Under the pieces are notes generated by a model, which worked only from the letters and a program-made list of their open reading frames with translations, was not told the DNA's origin and searched no databases. The translations under genes and the position numbers were made by a program. Below, in pieces: positions 5,578 through 14,585 of a stretch of DNA of 17,245 nt; position 1 is the stretch's first letter; the number at the start of each line of letters is the position of its first letter. Source of the DNA: an uncultured Lachnospiraceae bacterium (GTDB lineage Bacteria > Bacillota > Clostridia > Lachnospirales > Lachnospiraceae); the NCBI GenBank assembly GCA_910588125.1, contig CAJUPI010000065.1, positions 1 through 17,245 of the forward strand, read 5' to 3'.

Positions 5578-6618
5578 AGAAATCAGAGAGATATTTTTAT
5601 AATAATGATTTAAAATGTCTTCATATCCCCAGCCTGACTTTGCCATATCATCCGCTCCCGCCTGACTGAGTCCATAACCATGCCCCCGCCCACGTATCCG
5701 GGCCCGGATGACATCGCCGTCTCCTTCCAGGCTAAAGCAGGGAGAGGGCAGCCCCAATGCATTTTGAATTTCATCTCCGGAATAAGTTCCCGCCCCTATT
5801 TTCATTTTTACCATATATCCGGAATCATCTTTTTGCACCGTTTGTATCTGGCCGGGTAATTCTTCTGCCGCAACAGCCGTTGAGCCGGGAATCTCGCTGA
5901 TCCTGGCTGCAAATGTAGAGCGGCTCCATTCCATTACCTCCATATAATCCGCCCGTTTTGTGTCTCCCGCGCTCTCCACCGGCTGTAAATAAGGGAAATC
6001 TGTCTCCCCGGCACGAGTCCGCCCCGCACTCATGCCATGAAATAACGGTAATATGCAACGTCCCTCATATTGCATCACCACACCTTTTGTCGCCTCTGCC
6101 GCCTCCCGGCACCGCTCCAGCTTACCAAGTAATATCTCGCGGTTTTCTCCTGCATAGCCTTCCCCTTCCCCCAGGTAGTCCATGTCCAGTTCCTCCTCGT
6201 AGATCTCTGTCCGGCTATCCATCAACCGATGAATATAAGTCCGTGCAATCACCGCCTGGCACTTAAGCGCCTCCATCTCATAACCGGCGTCGATCTGGCA
6301 CACCATCACTCCCGGCAGATAATCTTCCAAATCGATATACGTCCGGACTCCTTTTCGTTCTACCAGGATCTTCCTTTGCGCCGCCTGCACACTCCCTCCG
6401 GCCTCCACTGCCTTGTCATTTCCGTTCTCCTTCCCAGTCATTTCGCTCATTACATCCCTGCCCTCATCTGTACTATCTTTCATCTCCCCATTCTCAGCCT
6501 GTCCAGCCGCCTCCCGCACCATCACCTCCGACTCCACCCCCGCGGCCCTCATCCATGCCAGTGAAACCATCCATGGCATCAAGATCATCACCGTCGCAAC
6601 AATCATCCATTTACGCAT
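5572..6618 (-). CDS. spoIID: Stage II sporulation protein D (SpoIID)
   Basis: A 348-residue membrane-anchored peptidoglycan transglycosylase of engulfment, acting with SpoIIM and SpoIIP from the mother-cell membrane. An N-terminal helix (about 4-22) is followed by a polar, acidic linker (about 28-80) and the SpoIID domain (about 84-345). Family landmarks are EDYLPGVM (98-105), EALKCQAVIARTY (116-128), LFHGMSAGRT (192-201) and RGRGHGYGLSQAGA (309-322). The usual EMP triplet before the EALKxQ motif reads QID (108-110). The AGGAGG is 12 nt from the ATG, a long spacing. The start codon directly abuts the T-run of the upstream glgP terminator. Confidence 0.93.
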   Translation of the reverse strand: MRKWMIVATVMILMPWMVSLAWMRAAGVESEVMVREAAGQAENGEMKDSTDEGRDVMSEMTGKENGNDKAVEAGGSVQAAQRKILVERKGVRTYIDLEDYLPGVMVCQIDAGYEMEALKCQAVIARTYIHRLMDSRTEIYEEELDMDYLGEGEGYAGENREILLGKLERCREAAEATKGVVMQYEGRCILPLFHGMSAGRTRAGETDFPYLQPVESAGDTKRADYMEVMEWSRSTFAARISEIPGSTAVAAEELPGQIQTVQKDDSGYMVKMKIGAGTYSGDEIQNALGLPSPCFSLEGDGDVIRARIRGRGHGYGLSQAGADDMAKSGWGYEDILNHYYKNISLISE

Positions 6619-6619
6619 A

Positions 6620-6669
6620 AAAAAGGAATCCCTCCTGACTACTATCAGTCTATGAAGGGACTCCTTTTT
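6620..6669 (-). terminator. Terminator of glgP, abutting the spoIID start codon
   Basis: In - strand RNA, 6656-6669 pairs with 6620-6633 along 14 positions (13 Watson-Crick plus one G-U; on the + strand it would be an A-C mismatch), around a 22-nt loop. The right arm ends in a T-run that reaches the spoIID ATG at 6618. The right arm includes the spoIID AGGAGG region in part. Confidence 0.75.
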
Positions 6670-6674
6670 CTATC
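6647..6674 (-). promoter_or_regulatory. Candidate SigE (mother cell) promoter of spoIID
   Basis: On the - strand CATAGACT (6647-6654) is close to the SigE -10 consensus CATAcanT. It is 13 bp from ATAGAA (6668-6673), a partial SigE -35. The -10 lies in the loop of the glgP terminator, so a transcript from here would lack the left stem arm. SigE control of spoIID is established in Bacillus. Confidence 0.5.
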
Positions 6675-6699
6675 ACAAAAAGTTACTATTCGAACGCAG

Positions 6700-9153
6700 T
6701 TACATCTCGACTTTTACCCTGTCCAAATGCCAAATATCTTTTACATATTCCTCAATCGTCCGATCAGAGGAGAACTTGCCGCAGCAGGCCACGTTCATCA
6801 TTGCCGCCCGCGCCCACCATTTCTGATCGCGGTACTTCTCATCCACTTTCCACTGCGCGTCTGAATACATCCGGAAATCTTTCAGAATAAAATACGTATC
6901 CGCCCGGTTACTGCTCTGCGTATTCAGCAGAGAATTGTAGATATCCCGGAACAACTCCGTATCATACGGCGAAAAATATCCATTGATCAGCTGCATCAGC
7001 ACATGGCGGATATCCTGATCATTGTTAAAAATCTGCATCGGATCATAAGAGCGGTTCTTTTCCAGCTCAATGATCTCATCTGAGGAAGTACCGAAGATAA
7101 ATGCATTCTCTTCCCCGACTTCCTCCACGATCTCCACATTGGCGCCGTCCATGGTGCCGATCGTCAAGGCACCGTTTAACATAAACTTCATATTGCCCGT
7201 ACCGCTGGCCTCCTTGCTGGCCGTGGAAATCTGTTCACTGACATCCGCCGCCGCAAAAATAATCTCCGCATTCGATACCCGGTAATCCTCGATAAATACT
7301 ACCTTCAGCTTATTATTGATCGAGCGGTCATTGTTGATCACATCGGCCACAGCGTTGATCAGCTTGATCGTCAGCTTCGCAATCTTATACCCTGCTGCTG
7401 CCTTGGCGCCGAAAATAAAGGTTCTCGGAATCATATCCAGATTCGGATTCTCCTTCACCTGATTGTACAGATACATCACATGGAGAATATTCATCAGCTG
7501 CCGTTTATACTCGTGGAGCCGCTTTACCTGCACATCAAAAATCGATCGGGGATCCACCTCAATGCCATTATGCTCCTTGATATATTTCGCCAGGCGCAGC
7601 TTATTTTGATACTTGATGTTCATAAACTCATGCTGGCATTTTTCATCATCTACATACAGCTTCAGCTTGCTGATAGCCGAAAGGTCAGTGATCCACTCAT
7701 CTCCTATCTTGGAGGTTACCCAGTCAGCCAGCAGGGGATTGCCGTGCAGCAAAAACCGTCTCTGAGTAATGCCGTTCGTCTTGTTGTTGAATTTTTCCGG
7801 CATCATCTCATAAAAGTCCTTTAGCTCCTGATGCTTCAAAATCTCTGTGTGCAGCCGCGCCACGCCGTTAACCGAAAAGCTTCCGGCAATCGCCATATGC
7901 GCCATGCGAACCTGGCCGTCATAGATGACGGACATCTTGGCGATCTTATTCGAATCGTTGGGGTACATCTGGCGGATCTGGTTCTGGAACCGACGGTTGA
8001 TCTCCTCCACAATCTGATAGATTCTTGGCAGCAGGCGTGAGAACAGCTCGATCGGCCACTTCTCCAGGGCTTCCGCCATAATGGTATGGTTAGTATAGGC
8101 GCAGGTCTTGGTCGTCACATCCCAGGCTTCCTCCCAGCTCAGGCCATAATCATCCAGCAATATCCGCATCAGCTCCGCCACTGCCACTGTCGGGTGGGTA
8201 TCGTTGAGCTGGAATACATTCTTTTCATAGAATTTGCGCACATCGTCATGCTTCTCCATATACTTGGCCACCGCACGCTGCACGCTGGCGGAGATGAAGA
8301 AATACTGCTGCTTTAAACGCAGCTCCTTGCCTGCATAATGATTATCATTGGGGTAGAGTACATCACAAATCGTCTTGGCTAAATTCTCCTGCTCCACTGC
8401 CTTGTGATAATCTCCCTTGTCAAACGACTCCAGGCTGAAGGTATTGATCGGTTGGGCATCCCAAATCCGCAGGGTATTGACCACATTGTTACCATAGCCT
8501 ACAATCGGCAGATCATAAGGCACAGCCAGCACGGACTGATAGCCTTCCTGCACAAACTTCTCATGGCCGTTTTCATGAATCACACGAACATAACCGCCGA
8601 ATTTAACCTCTGTGGAATATTCAGAACGCCGTACTTCAAAGGGATTGCCGTCCTTTAACCATTCGTCCGGCACCTCTACCTGAAAGCCATTCTCAATTTT
8701 CTGTTTAAACATGCCATAATGATAACGGATGCCGCAGCCATAGGCCGGATATCCCAGAGTGGCCAGAGAATCCAAAAAGCAGGCCGCCAGCCGCCCCAGG
8801 CCGCCGTTGCCCAGAGCCGGATCCGGCTCCTGATCCTCGATCACGTTTAGGTCAAGGCCCATCTCGTCCAGCACTTCCTTAATCTCATCCCGGGCCATGA
8901 TATTGATAATGTTGTTGCCCAGGGCACGCCCCATCAGAAACTCCATCGACAAGTAATACACGGTCTTGGCATCCTTCTTAGCATACGTCTTCTGTGAGGC
9001 AATCCACTCGTCAATGATCACGTCCTTGACCGCATAGGATACTGCCTGGAACATCTGTGCCGGCGTCGCCTCGTCGATCGTCCTGCGGAACAGATTCTTT
9101 ACATTATAAATCACAGATTTTTTAAACTCTTCCTTGTTAAATACCTTACTCAT
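6700..9153 (-). CDS. glgP: Glycogen/starch/maltodextrin phosphorylase
   Basis: An 817-residue GT35 alpha-glucan phosphorylase, which releases glucose-1-phosphate from alpha-1,4-glucans using phosphate and PLP, in the cytoplasm. The family signature EASGTGNMKFMLNG is intact, with the PLP-binding Lys at 656. N-terminal landmarks YYLSMEFLMGRAL and DPALGNGGLGRLAACFLDS are present, and the length is normal. I start at the ATG at 9153, preceded by AAAGGAG 7 nt away; an upstream in-frame GTG at 9189 overlaps the ileS end and lacks such a site. It starts 28 nt after ileS with no terminator between, so it may be co-transcribed with ileS. A terminator follows the gene. Confidence 0.97.
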   Translation of the reverse strand: MSKVFNKEEFKKSVIYNVKNLFRRTIDEATPAQMFQAVSYAVKDVIIDEWIASQKTYAKKDAKTVYYLSMEFLMGRALGNNIINIMARDEIKEVLDEMGLDLNVIEDQEPDPALGNGGLGRLAACFLDSLATLGYPAYGCGIRYHYGMFKQKIENGFQVEVPDEWLKDGNPFEVRRSEYSTEVKFGGYVRVIHENGHEKFVQEGYQSVLAVPYDLPIVGYGNNVVNTLRIWDAQPINTFSLESFDKGDYHKAVEQENLAKTICDVLYPNDNHYAGKELRLKQQYFFISASVQRAVAKYMEKHDDVRKFYEKNVFQLNDTHPTVAVAELMRILLDDYGLSWEEAWDVTTKTCAYTNHTIMAEALEKWPIELFSRLLPRIYQIVEEINRRFQNQIRQMYPNDSNKIAKMSVIYDGQVRMAHMAIAGSFSVNGVARLHTEILKHQELKDFYEMMPEKFNNKTNGITQRRFLLHGNPLLADWVTSKIGDEWITDLSAISKLKLYVDDEKCQHEFMNIKYQNKLRLAKYIKEHNGIEVDPRSIFDVQVKRLHEYKRQLMNILHVMYLYNQVKENPNLDMIPRTFIFGAKAAAGYKIAKLTIKLINAVADVINNDRSINNKLKVVFIEDYRVSNAEIIFAAADVSEQISTASKEASGTGNMKFMLNGALTIGTMDGANVEIVEEVGEENAFIFGTSSDEIIELEKNRSYDPMQIFNNDQDIRHVLMQLINGYFSPYDTELFRDIYNSLLNTQSSNRADTYFILKDFRMYSDAQWKVDEKYRDQKWWARAAMMNVACCGKFSSDRTIEEYVKDIWHLDRVKVEM

Positions 9154-9181
9154 GTTCGCTCTCCTTTTAACCGCTGCATTC

Positions 9182-12100
9182 TCAGACACCCGCGGTTTTT
9201 TTCACTCCCAATGTTGTCTTCTCACCGTTGATATTCCATTCCTTGACATAACCGTCCGCCTCTCCGGTACGGATCTGGTCTGCCAGCACTTCCCTGGCTA
9301 TACTCTCTTCATGCGTGGCCAAAATCCCCGCAATCCGGTCATTGCTTGTCTGATACACCAGGATATGGTCAGTCACCTCAAAGCCGGCTTCCTTCCTCAT
9401 TGTCTGAATCTTGCTCACCAGCTCCCGGACAAACCCTTCCTCCACCAGCTCCGGCGTCAGATTGGTGTCCATGGCCACCGTGACCTGATTGTCGCCTTCC
9501 GACACATAGCCTTCTGTCTGCGCCATGTCAATCAGCAAATCTTCTTCCTTCAATACCACAATCTCGCCGCCAAATTCGAATTTTAATGCCCCCTCGGACT
9601 TCAGGGCATCCATCGCAGCATTGCCGTCGATCTCCGCCAAAGCCTTGCGGATATTTCCCAATTGCCTGCCATACTTTGGCCCCACCGTCTTCAGCTGCGG
9701 CTTAAAGCTGTAGGTGGTAAAGCTGCGCACGTCCTCCACAAACTCTACGGATTTCACATTCAGCTCATCCTCGATGATCTCCACATAGAAGGGAGACAGC
9801 TCATGGTCTGCCTTCACAAACATCTTTCCGATCGGCTGGCGGTTCTTCAAATTCGCCGTATTCCTCGCCGCCCGTCCCAGCACCACGATCTTTAACACCT
9901 CGTCCATATCCGCTTCCAGCTGACGGTCAATATGGCTCTCTTCCGCTGCCGGGAAGTCACACAGGTGTACGCTCTCCGGCGCAGCCTTGTCAATGCTTCT
10001 CACCAGGTTCTGATAAATATCCTCCGTCATAAAGGGAATCATCGGCGCTGCCGCCTTCGCCGTAGTCACCAGCGCAGTATATAAGGTCATATAAGCGTTG
10101 ATCTTATCCTGCTCCATACCCTTGGCCCAGAAGCGCTCCCGGCTCCGTCTCACATACCAGTTGCTCATATCATCCACGAATTCTTGCAAAGCCCGCGCTG
10201 CCTCCGGGATCCGATAATCCGCCAGGTTTTCATCCACGCTCTTTACCATAGAATTCATTTTGGATAAGAGCCATTTATCCATCACCGGCAGCTTCTCATA
10301 TTCCAGTTTATATTTAGTAGCGTCAAACTCGTCAATATTGGCGTACAACACAAAGAATGCATAAGTATTCCACAGGGTTCCCATGAACTTGCGCTGTCCC
10401 TCCTGCACGGCCTTCCCGTGGAAACGATTCGGCAGCCAGGGCGCACTGTTGATATAGAAATACCAGCGGATCGCATCCGCCCCATAGGTAGCCAGCGCAT
10501 CAAACGGATCCACGGCATTGCCCTTGCTCTTACTCATCTTCTGGCCATTCTCATCCTGAACGTGCCCCAACACAATCACATTTTTATAGGGCGCCTGGTT
10601 AAAGATCAGAGTCGAAATCGCCAGCAGGGAATAGAACCATCCCCGTGTCTGATCCACTGCCTCGGAGATAAAGTCCGCCGGGAATTGTTGTTTGAAAAGC
10701 TCCTGGTTCTCGAAAGGATAATGATGTTGGGCAAATGGCATAGCACCGGAATCAAACCAGCAGTCGATCACCTCCGAAACCCGCTTCATCTGCCCGCCAC
10801 ACTTTGGGCAGGTGAGGGTCACCTCATCGATAAAAGGCCGATGCAGCTCAATATTTTCCGGGCAGTTTACTGACATGGACTTTAACTCCTCAATACTGCC
10901 GACAGAATGTTGATAACCACATTCGCATTCCCAGATATTTAAGGGAGTCCCCCAATACCGGTTGCGGCTGATTCCCCAATCCTGCACATTCTCCAGCCAG
11001 TCGCCAAAACGCCCTTTGCCAATGCTTTCCGGAATCCAGTTGATCGTATTATTGTTGCGGATCAAATCTTCCTTGACTGCCGTCATCTTGATAAACCAGG
11101 ATTCCCGCGCATAGTAAATCAGCGGCGTATCACAGCGCCAGCAATGCGGATAACTGTGCTCAAAGGACGGTGCTGAGAATAACAGGCCCTTTTCCGCCAG
11201 CTCTTTTAGCACCAACGGATCCGCCTTCTTCACAAAGGTGCCCGCCCAGGGGGTCTCCCCTGTCATCTCACCCTTGGCATCCACCAGCTGTACGAAAGGC
11301 AGGTCATATTTGCGTCCCACCTTGGAGTCATCCTCACCAAAGGCCGGCGCAATGTGTACCACGCCTGTACCGTCTGTCAATGTTACATAACTGTCACATA
11401 CCACAAAAAATGCTTTTTTCCTCTGCTTTTCACAGACCGAATTGGCATATGGCAGCAGCGGCTCATATTCCTTATATTCCAAATCCCTGCCCTGATAGCG
11501 CTCCAATACCGTATACTCGCCCTCTAACACGGTCTCGCACAGAGCCTCAGCCAGATAATACGTGTACTCGCCGTTTCGCACCTTCACATAGCTCTCATCA
11601 GGATTTACACACAGAGCCACATTGCTCGGCAATGTCCATGGTGTAGTCGTCCAGGCCAGGATGTAGGCATCCTCTCCCTTGACTTTAAAACGCGCAATCG
11701 CCGAGCGCTCTTTCACATCCTTATAGCCTTGCGCTACCTCATGGCTGGACAGCGGCGTCCCGCAGCGCGGGCAGTAGGGCACAATTTTAAAGCCCTTGTA
11801 AAGCAGCCCCTTTTCCCAGATCTGCTTCAATGCCCACCACTCAGACTCAATAAAGTCATTGTGATAGGTGACATACGGATCCTCCATATCCGCCCAGAAG
11901 CCCACGGTAGCGGAGAAATCCTCCCACATCCCCTTGTACTTCCAGACGCTCTCCTTACAGTGGGCGATAAACGGCTCCAGACCATACTGTTCAATCTGTT
12001 CCTTACCATCCAGGCCCAGCATCCGCTCCACCTCCAGTTCCACTGGCAGGCCATGCGTATCCCAACCAGCTTTACGCGGAACCATGCTTCCTTTCATCGC

Positions 12101-12316
12101 CCGGTAACGCGGAATCATATCTTTGATCACCCGCGTCAGCACATGGCCGATGTGCGGCTTGCCATTCGCCGTTGGCGGACCATCGTAAAAAGTATAGGTC
12201 GGGCCATCCTTACGGCTGTCCATGCTCTTTTGGAAGATATCATGTTCCTTCCAGAACTTCTCAACCTTCTTTTCCCGGTCTACAAATTTTAAATCTGTAG
12301 ATACTTTCTCATACAT
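9182..12316 (-). CDS. ileS: Isoleucyl-tRNA synthetase, long eukaryote-like type
   Basis: A 1044-residue class I synthetase charging tRNA-Ile. The HIGH motif (HIGH, 55-58) lies in DGPPTANGKPHIGHVL; the KMSKS motif (593-597) lies in ENGQKMSKSKGN. The editing domain WTTTPWTLPSN is present, as are several CxxC pairs (CPRC, CWRC, CPKC) for zinc. Length, the Pro-His-Ile-Gly-His context and the lack of the short E. coli-type C-terminus place it with the longer IleRS2-like group, whose known members tend to be less mupirocin-sensitive. The ATG at 12316 is chosen because GGAGGT lies 8 nt upstream. Expression is controlled by the T-box leader. Confidence 0.97.
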   Translation of the reverse strand: MYEKVSTDLKFVDREKKVEKFWKEHDIFQKSMDSRKDGPTYTFYDGPPTANGKPHIGHVLTRVIKDMIPRYRAMKGSMVPRKAGWDTHGLPVELEVERMLGLDGKEQIEQYGLEPFIAHCKESVWKYKGMWEDFSATVGFWADMEDPYVTYHNDFIESEWWALKQIWEKGLLYKGFKIVPYCPRCGTPLSSHEVAQGYKDVKERSAIARFKVKGEDAYILAWTTTPWTLPSNVALCVNPDESYVKVRNGEYTYYLAEALCETVLEGEYTVLERYQGRDLEYKEYEPLLPYANSVCEKQRKKAFFVVCDSYVTLTDGTGVVHIAPAFGEDDSKVGRKYDLPFVQLVDAKGEMTGETPWAGTFVKKADPLVLKELAEKGLLFSAPSFEHSYPHCWRCDTPLIYYARESWFIKMTAVKEDLIRNNNTINWIPESIGKGRFGDWLENVQDWGISRNRYWGTPLNIWECECGYQHSVGSIEELKSMSVNCPENIELHRPFIDEVTLTCPKCGGQMKRVSEVIDCWFDSGAMPFAQHHYPFENQELFKQQFPADFISEAVDQTRGWFYSLLAISTLIFNQAPYKNVIVLGHVQDENGQKMSKSKGNAVDPFDALATYGADAIRWYFYINSAPWLPNRFHGKAVQEGQRKFMGTLWNTYAFFVLYANIDEFDATKYKLEYEKLPVMDKWLLSKMNSMVKSVDENLADYRIPEAARALQEFVDDMSNWYVRRSRERFWAKGMEQDKINAYMTLYTALVTTAKAAAPMIPFMTEDIYQNLVRSIDKAAPESVHLCDFPAAEESHIDRQLEADMDEVLKIVVLGRAARNTANLKNRQPIGKMFVKADHELSPFYVEIIEDELNVKSVEFVEDVRSFTTYSFKPQLKTVGPKYGRQLGNIRKALAEIDGNAAMDALKSEGALKFEFGGEIVVLKEEDLLIDMAQTEGYVSEGDNQVTVAMDTNLTPELVEEGFVRELVSKIQTMRKEAGFEVTDHILVYQTSNDRIAGILATHEESIAREVLADQIRTGEADGYVKEWNINGEKTTLGVKKTAGV

Positions 12317-12359
12317 TTCGATTACCTCCGTTTTTGTGGCAAGGCAGATACTCGAAAAC

Positions 12360-12393
12360 AAAAAAGCTTCCGCCCTGTAATAAGGACGAAAGC
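12360..12393 (-). terminator. T-box terminator before ileS
   Basis: On the - strand GCTTTCGTCCT pairs with AGGGCGGAAGC (11 positions including G-U pairs), loop TATTAC, followed by six T (12360-12365). It overlaps the antiterminator region of the T-box. Confidence 0.85.
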
Positions 12394-12640
12394 CTGGCTT
12401 CGCTGTACCACCTATTACTGCATACCAACATATGCGCTCCCGATAACGGCGGGACTGCCGGCACGGCCTACTTAAATTCCATGTATGGCGCTGCCATCCA
12501 TGCTATATGTCTTTCAGCCTGCAACTCCGGAGTGATCTTCAGTGTCCGCCTGCTAAGTCCCGGGCTCCCACCATCCCCGGATCGCTGTCACTCTCTTGCG
12601 GCCCTACTCTCTCCATCTCAGTCTTTGCTCTTTTCCTATC
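12360..12640 (-). promoter_or_regulatory. T-box riboswitch (isoleucine) controlling ileS
   Basis: The leader of about 280 nt between the ileS promoter and its start codon contains the conserved T-box AGGTGGTACAGCG (12401-12413) followed by the terminator hairpin. Further upstream is a stem I with a specifier segment CTGAAGATCACTCC, where ATC (12534-12536) is followed by the usual purine and matches isoleucine. Uncharged tRNA-Ile would pair with the specifier and with the T-box bulge, favour the antiterminator, and allow ileS (and perhaps glgP) transcription. The specifier fits the gene exactly. Confidence 0.93.
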
Positions 12641-12646
12641 AGGGTT

Positions 12647-12675
12647 ATTATATTGATTCCGGCAGAAAATGTCAA
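12647..12675 (-). promoter_or_regulatory. Consensus SigA promoter of the T-box/ileS transcript
   Basis: On the - strand TTGACA (12670-12675) and TATAAT (12647-12652) are both perfect, with a 17-bp spacer. It is the strongest vegetative promoter in the window. Transcription would start near 12640. Confidence 0.95.
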
Positions 12676-12822
12676 GGGCTGGATGCAATGTCATTTAGTA
12701 ATATTTCTTTCAAAAGCCACAGCACCGCCCTGCCTCCCTCCTCCCCTTGTATTGTGTAAACATTATACGCCGGCTTTTTAATATGAACAAAAACTCGTAT
12801 CGTTAATTTTTTATCAATCAAT

Positions 12823-12851
12823 TTGCTTTTTTCATCAATTAATGTTATACT
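12823..12851 (+). promoter_or_regulatory. Promoter of pncB
   Basis: TTGCTT (12823-12828) and TATACT (12846-12851) with a 17-bp spacer lie about 55 nt before the pncB ATG. Repeated ATCAAT/TTAATT words surround it, but no clear operator palindrome is seen. Confidence 0.7.
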
Positions 12852-12904
12852 ACTTTTCAAATTTTAGAGGTATTTTACCAATATACAACCGGGAGGAACC
12901 CATT

Positions 12905-14365
12905 ATGAGTGAAAGAAATCTTACTTTATTAACCGATCTTTATGAGCTGACTATGATGCAAGGCTATTTTAAAGAAAAAGATGCCAATGAAACTGTAATT
13001 TTCGACGCTTTTTTCCGCGCTAACCCCAGCAATGCCGGTTACTCGGTTTGCGCCGGCTTAGAGCAGGTGATCGAATATATCCAAAATCTGCATTTTGACA
13101 GCGACGATATCGCTTATCTCCGTTCCACCGGATTGTTTGGCGAAGATTTTCTTGCCTATTTGAAAGATTTTAAATTTTCCGGCGACATCTATGCCATCCC
13201 GGAAGGTACTGTTATCTTTCCTCGCGAACCACTAGTCAAGGTCATCGCTCCGATCATGGAAGCGCAGCTAATTGAAACGGCACTTCTAAATATTATCAAT
13301 CACCAATCCCTGATCGCCACCAAAGCCGCACGGGTAGTCTATGCTGCCAAGGGCGATGGTGTCATGGAATTCGGGCTTCGGCGCGCACAGGGACCGGATG
13401 CCGGCATCTATGGCGCCCGGGCTGCTATGATCGCCGGATGTATCGGCACCTCCAACGTACTCTGCGGCAAGCTGTTCGATGTGCCGGTAAAAGGGACTCA
13501 TGCCCACAGCTGGATCATGAGCTTCCCCGACGAGCTGACTGCCTTCCGTACTTATGCGCGATTATATCCCACCGCCTGCATCTTGTTAGTCGATACTTAC
13601 GACACCTTAGGTTCCGGTGTGCCAAATGCCATCAAAGTGTTTACCGAAATGCGGGAAGCCGGCATTCCCCTGAATTTTTACGGTATCCGTTTGGACAGCG
13701 GCGACTTGGCTTATCTCTCCAAGGAAGCAAAAAAAATGCTGGATGCCGCCGGATTCTCCGATGCCGTCATCTCAGCTTCCAATGATCTGGATGAGACGCT
13801 GATCACCTCCTTAAAGCTACAAGGCGCAACCATCAATTCCTGGGGTGTGGGCACCAATCTGATCACCTCCAAGGATTGCCCATCCTTTGGCGGTGTCTAC
13901 AAGCTGGCGGCCATTCAGGACAAAAAAACAGGCAATTTTATCCCCAAGATCAAGCTCTCCGAAAATGCCGAAAAAATCACGAATCCCGGAAACAAGACGA
14001 TTCAACGGATCTACAGCAAAAATACCGGTAAGATCATCGCTGATCTGATCTGCCTGACAGACGAGCACTTTGACTCCTCCAACTCCCTACTTCTGTTCGA
14101 TCCCATTCAAACCTGGAAAAAGACTCATCTGGCCCCGGGCAGCTACACTTTGCGGGAGCTGCTGGTTCCAGTCTTCCTAAACGGAGAATGCGTGTATCAG
14201 TCTCCTAAAGTAATGGAAATCCGCGATTACTGCCGCCAGGAGCTGAATACTTTATGGGAAGAATCCTTGCGGCTGGAATACCCGCATCGTGTTCATGTGG
14301 ATTTGTCAAACGAACTTTGGCATATGAAAAATCAGCTGCTGGACAGTTATCATTATAATGACTGA
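12905..14365 (+). CDS. pncB: Nicotinate phosphoribosyltransferase
   Basis: A 486-residue NAPRTase, which makes nicotinate mononucleotide from nicotinate, PRPP and ATP in the Preiss-Handler route to NAD. The family N-terminus LLTDLYELTMMQGYF, the region EFGLRRAQGPDAG, and GTHAHSW (197-203), whose conserved His (His201, with His199 also present) is the likely phosphorylated residue, are visible. So is the RLDSGDLAYLS substrate loop. Length is normal for the Gram-positive form. The ATG at 12905 has GGGAGG 8 nt upstream; the in-frame ATG at 12842 lies inside the promoter -10 and cannot be the start. It is monocistronic, flanked by its own promoter and terminator. Confidence 0.96.
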   Translation: MSERNLTLLTDLYELTMMQGYFKEKDANETVIFDAFFRANPSNAGYSVCAGLEQVIEYIQNLHFDSDDIAYLRSTGLFGEDFLAYLKDFKFSGDIYAIPEGTVIFPREPLVKVIAPIMEAQLIETALLNIINHQSLIATKAARVVYAAKGDGVMEFGLRRAQGPDAGIYGARAAMIAGCIGTSNVLCGKLFDVPVKGTHAHSWIMSFPDELTAFRTYARLYPTACILLVDTYDTLGSGVPNAIKVFTEMREAGIPLNFYGIRLDSGDLAYLSKEAKKMLDAAGFSDAVISASNDLDETLITSLKLQGATINSWGVGTNLITSKDCPSFGGVYKLAAIQDKKTGNFIPKIKLSENAEKITNPGNKTIQRIYSKNTGKIIADLICLTDEHFDSSNSLLLFDPIQTWKKTHLAPGSYTLRELLVPVFLNGECVYQSPKVMEIRDYCRQELNTLWEESLRLEYPHRVHVDLSNELWHMKNQLLDSYHYND

Positions 14366-14516
14366 CGGATTCCTGTTCACCTTTTGTTTACAATTGTTCA
14401 CAGATATTCTATATTTATGATAAACCTGCTTCATAAATCTGGCCTATACTAAAAACATCAGAAAACAAAGCATTACTTTTTAATAACAGCCAATTAGACA
14501 AATTTTTTTCATAATC

Positions 14517-14556
14517 GCCGGCAACTATCGCAGTAGTTGCCGGCTCCTCCCTTTTT
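14517..14556 (+). terminator. Terminator downstream of pncB
   Basis: A perfect 11-bp stem GCCGGCAACTA/TAGTTGCCGGC (14517-14527 and 14534-14544) with a 6-nt loop is followed by TCCTCCCTTTTT. It is 150 nt past the pncB stop. On the - strand it is followed by an A-run, not T, so it is unlikely to serve rbr. Confidence 0.85.
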
Positions 14557-14585
14557 ATGGAAGAATAATTATCCGCTTCCTCAAA

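Noticed and set aside
12842..12904. Upstream ATG extending pncB by 21 residues
   Set aside because: It lies within the promoter -10 region, and homology-like sequence begins at the ATG at 12905, which has a good ribosome-binding site.
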